Shown here: in pieces, positions 6,087 to 10,656 of the stretch
How the letters are laid out: each line of letters opens with the position of its first letter
Position numbering within the stretch: position 1 is the stretch's first letter
Position numbers and translations under genes: made by a program
Notes under the pieces: generated by a model
What the model was told of the DNA's origin: nothing
The model's input: only the letters and a program-made list of their open reading frames with translations
The model's database searches: none
NCBI GenBank assembly: GCA_947483345.1
Contig: CANKNL010000085.1
Coordinates: forward strand, 1-10,656
Length of the DNA stretch: 10,656 bases
Direction of reading: 5' to 3'
Source of the DNA: Chitinophagaceae bacterium
GTDB lineage: Bacteria > Bacteroidota > Bacteroidia > Chitinophagales > Chitinophagaceae

Positions 6087-9002
6087 TTAGTTCGAATAGA
6101 TTAAAGGTAGCTTGACTATAAAGGCTTCATTATTTTCTTCCTGAATAACTTTTTTATTTAATAAAAATTTATACCTGTTCTTTATATTTTGTAAACCAAC
6201 GCCTTCACTTTCTTCTTTTTCCAATTTGGGGTTAAAATTATTTTGCATCACTATCAAATCCCCTTCCGAAAAGATGGTGATGTGCAGCGGCTTGTCTTTA
6301 CTTATTGTATTATGCTTAACGGCATTTTCTGCCAGCAATTGCAATACTAATGGTGGTATAAAGGTAGATTTTTTTAAAGCAGGTTCAATATCAATGTTAA
6401 CCTGCAATGCCGTTCCAAATCTTTTTTTCTGGATGAATAAATATGAATTTAGTAATTCCAGCTCTTCATCTAATGTGATCAGCTCTTTTTGGCTATAGGC
6501 GGTCATTTTTCGATAAAACTGCGACAGGTGCTTGATAAGTGCTGCGGCTTCTTTAGGATCATCCTCCACAATATTCATCAATGCATTAAAGCTGTTAAAA
6601 AGAAAGTGCGGGTTAACCTGATTTTTTAAAGCCTCATATTGCAGTTGAAATTTTTCTCTTTCTGCATGTTCGGTTTTTTTTACGATTTGAATTCTTTGTT
6701 TTACAAACCAGTAAATGAAACCCGAAAAACATAACAGAATCAATATCCTGAACCACCAGGTAGTCCAGAAAGATTGGGTAATTGTAAAATTATAAAAGGT
6801 AATCGGGGAGGATTCAAAATTGTCATTCGCAGAGGCCCTTACCTTCATACAGTATGTGCCATGTGGTAATTGCGGGAAATTGATAAAACGGTCCTTGGTC
6901 GTTTCCCAATTCTTACTATAGCCTTCTAGCCAATATTGAAATTGAATTTTTTCTGGCGCTTTATAATAAGCAGCAGCAAGTTTAAAACTGAAATTATTCT
7001 GGTCGTATGTGAAAATGTTACGTACAGTGGTATCGATTGGTTTATTAAACAAATTGACATACTCAATCACTGCAACCGGCAGGAAGTTAGAAAATGAAGG
7101 TTGGGTATTTAAACAAACAATGCCATTTTCAGTTCCAATCCAGATTTTCCCATCCTGTGCCTTTGTTATTGAATTCAAATTCGGTTGCAGTTCTGAAAAA
7201 CCAGATTCAGCTCCAAAGTGCTGTACAATATTCAAAGCCGGATTTAGCACATCAATGCCTTTCTTATTGATGGCAATTACATTATTATATACATCTACCG
7301 AAATAGAAGATATGGCCAGATCAGTCAGGCCATTTTTAGTGCCGTATTGTATAAATTTAGACCCATCATATTCAAACAATCCCTTGTTGTAAGTGCTTAT
7401 CCATATATGTTGATTATTATCTTCGGCTAGTGAATAAGCAACGCTGGAAGGGAATTGGCCGGTACTGTAAAAATTAACAAACGCATGATTTTCAAAAACA
7501 GTTACACCTGCACCATCTGTGGCAAACCAAACCCTGTTTTTTTTATCGATCAGCATATGATAAATATAATCGCTGCCCAATCCATCTTTTTTATTGTAAT
7601 TGGTAAAACTAATTTTTGAATTCAGTTCGTAATTTTCTTCAGTTAGGCTAAACCTGGAAACCCCGTTAAGTGTGGAGATCCATACCTGGTCATCTTTACC
7701 TGCAATACTTAAGATATTGCCGAAATAAGCAATTGGATTTTCTGTAATACGTCGCCATTTACGGGTTTCTACATTCATTCTGAATAAGCCTTCGCCCATG
7801 GTGCCAATCCATAAATAACCAAAACGATCCTTATAAAAACAGGTGATATCAATATGATTCAGGGGTGCAGTAATATCATAACTGTGTAAATTATCTTTGC
7901 AGAAATGATCTGCAGAACTTTCAAATAAACGAAAATCAGGTGTGAACCATAATTTATTATCATCATCTGCATACAGGCTATGCACCTTCAAAAATTTCAC
8001 CTCTTTAGCGGCAACCCAATAGTGTAAATAATCGCCGGTAAAACTGATTAATTTATTTTCAGAAGCGGCCCAGATATTCCCTTCATTATCGGGTTGCAGA
8101 TCTGAAATCCGTTTTGGGAAAAGGGTATCCCTTAAAACACTTTTATTAAGATACCCGGTTTTACTATCAAAACCAATGATGCCGTTTTCTTCTGTGGCAA
8201 TAAAAATTGAATGATTAATTTCAATAAGGTCATTTATCTGGCCATATAACCACAAACTGTTCTTTATGCCGGCATCAACTATTTGTTTCTTGTCAAGTGA
8301 AAAAAGCAAAAAACCTTTTGATTGTGTACCTACCCATATCCTGTTTGGTGATTTGCTTTTTGTTATACAACTGACAATATTATCCGGCAAACCATTCTTC
8401 GTTGTAAAAATCTGAATTTTTTTATTTCCATTTTCATAAGTTAAAAAAGATAGACCATGGTCAGTACCGGCAATGATGTCGCTGCCATTGGGGCTGTATA
8501 AACAATTTACAAAATCAGCACCCAGCCCATCTTTTTCAGTGATGTTTACAACATGAACTTGGTCATAACAATAGAGGCCTTCACCACCTGTTGCAAACCA
8601 TAGCCTTTTTTTGGCATCCTGATAAATCGCTGTAATGGACACACCCGGTAGTTTTTCTTTTGGTTTGAAAAAGGAGATTTTATTATTTTCTACTTTTACG
8701 ATACGACCATCTTTGCAACCCGCCCAAATGGTACCCTCTGTATCTTCAAGTAAGGTTGTAATATTTAATTTCTCTTTTTTGCCATTACTGATTTTCTCAG
8801 GTATACTGGCATTGTATTTAAATAAGCCAACAGAACTGCCAATCCATAAAAACCCCTGGTGGTCTCTCAGTAATACATTTGCTTTCAGTATAAGATTTTC
8901 TTCTTCTATATCCATTTTTTTTGAAAAAGGGTATTGCGCATGCAACTGCTCAACAGGTATACAAAAGCAAACAAAGAAGCATATAAATTTTAATGGACTC
9001 AT
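6087..9002 (-). CDS. Two-propeller Y_Y_Y sensor histidine kinase (971 aa)
   Basis: A signal peptide (MSPLKFICFFVCFCIPVEQLHA) exports a long periplasmic sensor. I count about 14 propeller blades of the Reg_prop type between residues 35 and 650 (e.g. 'DHQGFLWIGSSVGLFKY', 'DRFGYLWIGTMGEGLFRM', 'AQDGKIWIGTENGIVCL'), enough for two seven-bladed propellers. A Y_Y_Y domain follows at about 660-742 ('FQYWLEGYSKNWETTKDRFINF'), then one membrane segment at about 749-771 and a short coiled linker. The kinase is of the LytS/His_kinase type: H799 in 'NPHFLFN', N-box N893 in 'LLAENAVKH', and G-box G934/G936 in 'GVGLQNIKNRY'. All key residues are present. Related two-propeller sensors in Bacteroides bind glycans, but this one has no polysaccharide-use genes nearby, so its signal is unknown. 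The start overlaps the upstream YceI stop as ATGA, and the regulator follows after 2 nt. Confidence 0.96.
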   Translation of the reverse strand: MSPLKFICFFVCFCIPVEQLHAQYPFSKKMDIEEENLILKANVLLRDHQGFLWIGSSVGLFKYNASIPEKISNGKKEKLNITTLLEDTEGTIWAGCKDGRIVKVENNKISFFKPKEKLPGVSITAIYQDAKKRLWFATGGEGLYCYDQVHVVNITEKDGLGADFVNCLYSPNGSDIIAGTDHGLSFLTYENGNKKIQIFTTKNGLPDNIVSCITKSKSPNRIWVGTQSKGFLLFSLDKKQIVDAGIKNSLWLYGQINDLIEINHSIFIATEENGIIGFDSKTGYLNKSVLRDTLFPKRISDLQPDNEGNIWAASENKLISFTGDYLHYWVAAKEVKFLKVHSLYADDDNKLWFTPDFRLFESSADHFCKDNLHSYDITAPLNHIDITCFYKDRFGYLWIGTMGEGLFRMNVETRKWRRITENPIAYFGNILSIAGKDDQVWISTLNGVSRFSLTEENYELNSKISFTNYNKKDGLGSDYIYHMLIDKKNRVWFATDGAGVTVFENHAFVNFYSTGQFPSSVAYSLAEDNNQHIWISTYNKGLFEYDGSKFIQYGTKNGLTDLAISSISVDVYNNVIAINKKGIDVLNPALNIVQHFGAESGFSELQPNLNSITKAQDGKIWIGTENGIVCLNTQPSFSNFLPVAVIEYVNLFNKPIDTTVRNIFTYDQNNFSFKLAAAYYKAPEKIQFQYWLEGYSKNWETTKDRFINFPQLPHGTYCMKVRASANDNFESSPITFYNFTITQSFWTTWWFRILILLCFSGFIYWFVKQRIQIVKKTEHAEREKFQLQYEALKNQVNPHFLFNSFNALMNIVEDDPKEAAALIKHLSQFYRKMTAYSQKELITLDEELELLNSYLFIQKKRFGTALQVNIDIEPALKKSTFIPPLVLQLLAENAVKHNTISKDKPLHITIFSEGDLIVMQNNFNPKLEKEESEGVGLQNIKNRYKFLLNKKVIQEENNEAFIVKLPLIYSN

Positions 9003-9568
9003 TTTTTTACAAATTCAACATGCAATTCTACTTTTATTTCAGATGCCAGTTTTTCATGTACAATTCTGGGTATTTTAATATCATGTTCCGCGAGTGCCAC
9101 TGTAAATGTGCAGTTTAGGATGATTACCCCATTTTTTACTAATAAGTCTCCCTGCAATATTCTTTCCTGAGACACTCCATGAACTGTGAATTTCCCTTTT
9201 GCTCTTAAATTATATGAACCGTCTTTGGTAAAATCATCTTCCTCAACAATATGCCCGGTAAAATTGGCTGTTTCATATTTATTGCTTTCTAAATAGTTTT
9301 CATTAAAATGTTCTTTTTGTAAAGGGCTGTTAAAATTGTCAAATGTTTTAATGGCAACCGAAAAAGCAAAAGTTCTTTTTTGGGCATCAATTAACCCTTT
9401 TAGTTCTTTAGAGGATGCTTTAATTAATTCCAGATTGGTATTGGAATGAAAAGAAATGAGATTCTCCTTTATAATGTAAATGCCGGCATTAGTTTGCGCC
9501 AAAAGGCCGGTGCTAAAAAAGAGGCCTGCAACACAGCATAAAAATTTAATTATTTTAAAATCAAACAT
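8999..9568 (-). CDS. YceI-family protein coupled to the sensor kinase (189 aa)
   Basis: The ATG at 9568 is chosen because it gives a normal signal peptide (MFDFKIIKFLCCVAGLFFSTGLLA, cut before Q25). An in-frame TTG at 9598 would add ten residues (MLNLISYFYY) and is unlikely. The YceI domain covers about residues 28-187 and shares its core with the paralogue at 733-1287: HFNENYLESNKY (87-98), 'GKFTVHGV', 'VALAEHDIKIPRIVHEKLASEI'. Overall similarity outside these blocks is modest. The gene ends in an ATGA overlap with the histidine kinase, so the two are translationally coupled. That placement, first in an operon with a two-component system rather than with the cytochromes, suggests a part in signal perception, such as delivering or sequestering an amphiphilic ligand. 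This is inference; YceI ligand binding is known only for other members. Confidence 0.92.
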   Translation of the reverse strand: MFDFKIIKFLCCVAGLFFSTGLLAQTNAGIYIIKENLISFHSNTNLELIKASSKELKGLIDAQKRTFAFSVAIKTFDNFNSPLQKEHFNENYLESNKYETANFTGHIVEEDDFTKDGSYNLRAKGKFTVHGVSQERILQGDLLVKNGVIILNCTFTVALAEHDIKIPRIVHEKLASEIKVELHVEFVKK

Positions 9569-9685
9569 GTAGTAAAAATAGCTAATTAAATTAAGCAACG
9601 TTTGTAAACAATGAATTTCATCTGCTGCTTTTATTTATAGTCTGTGTAAAACAGTAAGTTACAGTGTTATAATATAAATGGTCAC
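9569..9685. promoter_or_regulatory. Divergent promoter region (117 bp)
   Basis: This AT-rich gap lies between the minus-strand YceI-kinase-regulator operon and the plus-strand gene, so it must hold or overlap both promoters. I found no clean Bacteroidota promoter (-33 TTTG with -7 TAnnTTTG) on either strand; TATTTTTA just upstream of the YceI ATG is one base off the -7 consensus but lacks a well-spaced -33. A loose similarity to the site A/B half-sites around 9620-9644 is too weak and wrongly spaced to call. Confidence 0.4.
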
Positions 9686-10656
9686 ATGCATCATTTTACA
9701 CATAAAATTCATAATTTTAACCTGACTAATTCCCAAAAACATTTGAAGCTTAAAAGGCTATACTTACTACTGCTATTTATTTTATTTGTGCAGTTTATGT
9801 ATGCTCAACTTAATCCACCTGCACTTTCCAACCTTCATAAAATACTGGTTAGTACCAAATCTAAAACCACAAAAATCGATTCGTTGAGTCTGATCCCCGG
9901 TTCTGTAATTATTGAAGGTGTTTTATCAAATACGTATCAGGTAGATGAAGTTAATGCTACCATTACCTGGCTGCAGAAGCCTGTATCTGAAAATGTCATT
10001 GTTACCTACCGGGTTTTTCCATATAAATTAAATGCCGTGGTAAGGCATTTTAATTATGATAGTATCCGATATAATTTTCTGAGTGAGAAATCTTTTACAT
10101 TAAAAGTTGGCGCCAAACAGATAAATCCATTAATGGATTTTGGTAAGATAAAGTCGGAGGGAAGTTTTGGCCGGGGTATTTCCTTTGGCAACAGTCAGGA
10201 TGCCGTTGTAAGTTCCAGTCTTAACTTACAATTAAATGGCTTTATTGGCGACAGTCTGGAGTTAACGGCTGCCATAACTGATAATAATATTCCTGTTCAA
10301 CCAGATGGTAATACACAAGATTTGCGTGACTTTGACCGTATTTTTTTGCAGGTTAAGAAAAAAGGATGGCAGGCAAATTTTGGGGATATTGATATACGCC
10401 AAAGTAAAAATTATTTCCTTAATTTTTATAAAAGGCTGCAGGGGGTATCTTTTATTACAGATAATAAGATAACCAACAATATGGCCAATTCCTTATTACT
10501 AAGTGGAGCCATTGCCAAAGGAAAATTTACACGCAATCAATTAAATACATTGGAGGGTAACCAAGGACCCTATCGATTAACCAGTCCGAATTTAGAATTG
10601 TTTTTTGTTGTACTGGCCGGCACCGAAAGGGTATATATGGACGGTGAATTATTGCA
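9686..10656 (+). CDS. N-terminal part of a large exported protein of unknown function (3' end cut)
   Basis: The frame is open from an ATG at 9686 to the right edge (323 codons plus two bases). A hydrophobic segment LYLLLLFILFVQFMYAQ ends in a typical signal cleavage site, but from this ATG it is preceded by about 24 residues rich in His and Asn. An in-frame TTG at 9743 (reading MKLKRLYLLLL) would give a normal signal peptide and may be the true start. Later blocks 'GSFGRGISFGNSQDAVVSSSLNLQLNGFIGDSLELTAAITDNNIP', 'FDRIFLQV..GWQANFGDIDI' and 'EGNQGPYRL...LFFVVLAGTERVYMDGELL' match a family of very long Bacteroidota envelope proteins that I recognise only by pattern and cannot name. The alternating strands suggest a large beta-rich surface or outer-membrane protein. 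It is divergent from the regulatory operon and shows no clear link to the cytochrome module. Confidence 0.75.
   Translation, partial: MHHFTHKIHNFNLTNSQKHLKLKRLYLLLLFILFVQFMYAQLNPPALSNLHKILVSTKSKTTKIDSLSLIPGSVIIEGVLSNTYQVDEVNATITWLQKPVSENVIVTYRVFPYKLNAVVRHFNYDSIRYNFLSEKSFTLKVGAKQINPLMDFGKIKSEGSFGRGISFGNSQDAVVSSSLNLQLNGFIGDSLELTAAITDNNIPVQPDGNTQDLRDFDRIFLQVKKKGWQANFGDIDIRQSKNYFLNFYKRLQGVSFITDNKITNNMANSLLLSGAIAKGKFTRNQLNTLEGNQGPYRLTSPNLELFFVVLAGTERVYMDGELL

Noticed and set aside
7009..7392. 127-residue plus-strand open frame opposite the kinase gene
   Set aside because: It is antisense to the propeller and Y_Y_Y coding sequence, has no recognisable family and no start context; the kinase frame is clearly real.
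8635..9078. 147-residue plus-strand open frame across the kinase/YceI junction
   Set aside because: It is antisense to two well-supported genes and its translation shows no domain.
9596..9598. TTG as start of the kinase-linked YceI gene
   Set aside because: It adds ten residues ahead of a complete signal peptide that begins at the ATG at 9568, and TTG starts are uncommon in this group.
9618..9646. Possible third LytTR-type site in the divergent gap (TCTG-containing words)
   Set aside because: The two words share only about five bases with the half-sites and are 20 rather than 21 bp apart; not distinguishable from chance.

Overview
The window looks like a chromosomal segment from a Bacteroidota bacterium, most like the Chitinophagaceae/Sphingobacteriales. 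This rests on protein families typical of that phylum: a DUF5777-type beta-barrel, SprB-like repeats, 'SCYYDK'- and 'CKHE'-type lipoprotein cytochromes, and a two-propeller Y_Y_Y sensor kinase paired with a LytTR regulator. Signal peptides ending in 'AQ' and AT-rich intergenic DNA agree. No species can be named from the sequence alone.

Layout. Nine complete or nearly complete genes run on the minus strand, and one partial gene at the right edge runs on the plus strand. Read in the direction of transcription, the right-hand minus-strand operon is a YceI-family protein (8999-9568), a 971-residue sensor histidine kinase (6087-9002, ATGA overlap with the YceI gene) and a LytTR response regulator (5326-6084, 2-nt gap). 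After a 198-bp gap comes a 686-residue lipoprotein of seven SprB-like repeats ending in a c-type-cytochrome-like domain (3067-5127). After a further 171-bp gap a tight five-gene operon follows: a membrane-anchored OB-fold protein (2476-2895), a two-domain cytochrome-like lipoprotein (1703-2407), a one-domain cytochrome-like lipoprotein (1299-1676), a second YceI protein (733-1287) and a DUF5777-type outer-membrane beta-barrel cut by the left edge (1-713). The divergent plus-strand gene from 9686 encodes the start of a large exported protein of unknown function and is probably a separate unit.

How the parts may work together. All products except the regulator carry export or membrane signals. 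Four heme-c-like motifs (three CX4CH, one CX2CH) lie in three lipoproteins, next to a lipid-binding-type YceI protein and a beta-barrel, suggesting an envelope redox module. The main new observation is non-coding: a 31-bp element made of two ten-base half-sites (GCTGA[A/G][T/C]CTG) exactly 21 bp apart lies at 2964-2994 and again at 5266-5296. These are the two intergenic regions upstream of the two cytochrome transcription units, and the orientation is the same. Direct repeats spaced about two helical turns are what LytTR regulators bind, so the neighbouring kinase/regulator pair probably controls both units. The regulatory operon has its own YceI protein, so a YceI-assisted sensor controlling a YceI/cytochrome effector module is a testable hypothesis. 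No gap between genes exceeds 300 bp, and I saw no RNA genes, insertion sequences or CRISPR arrays.
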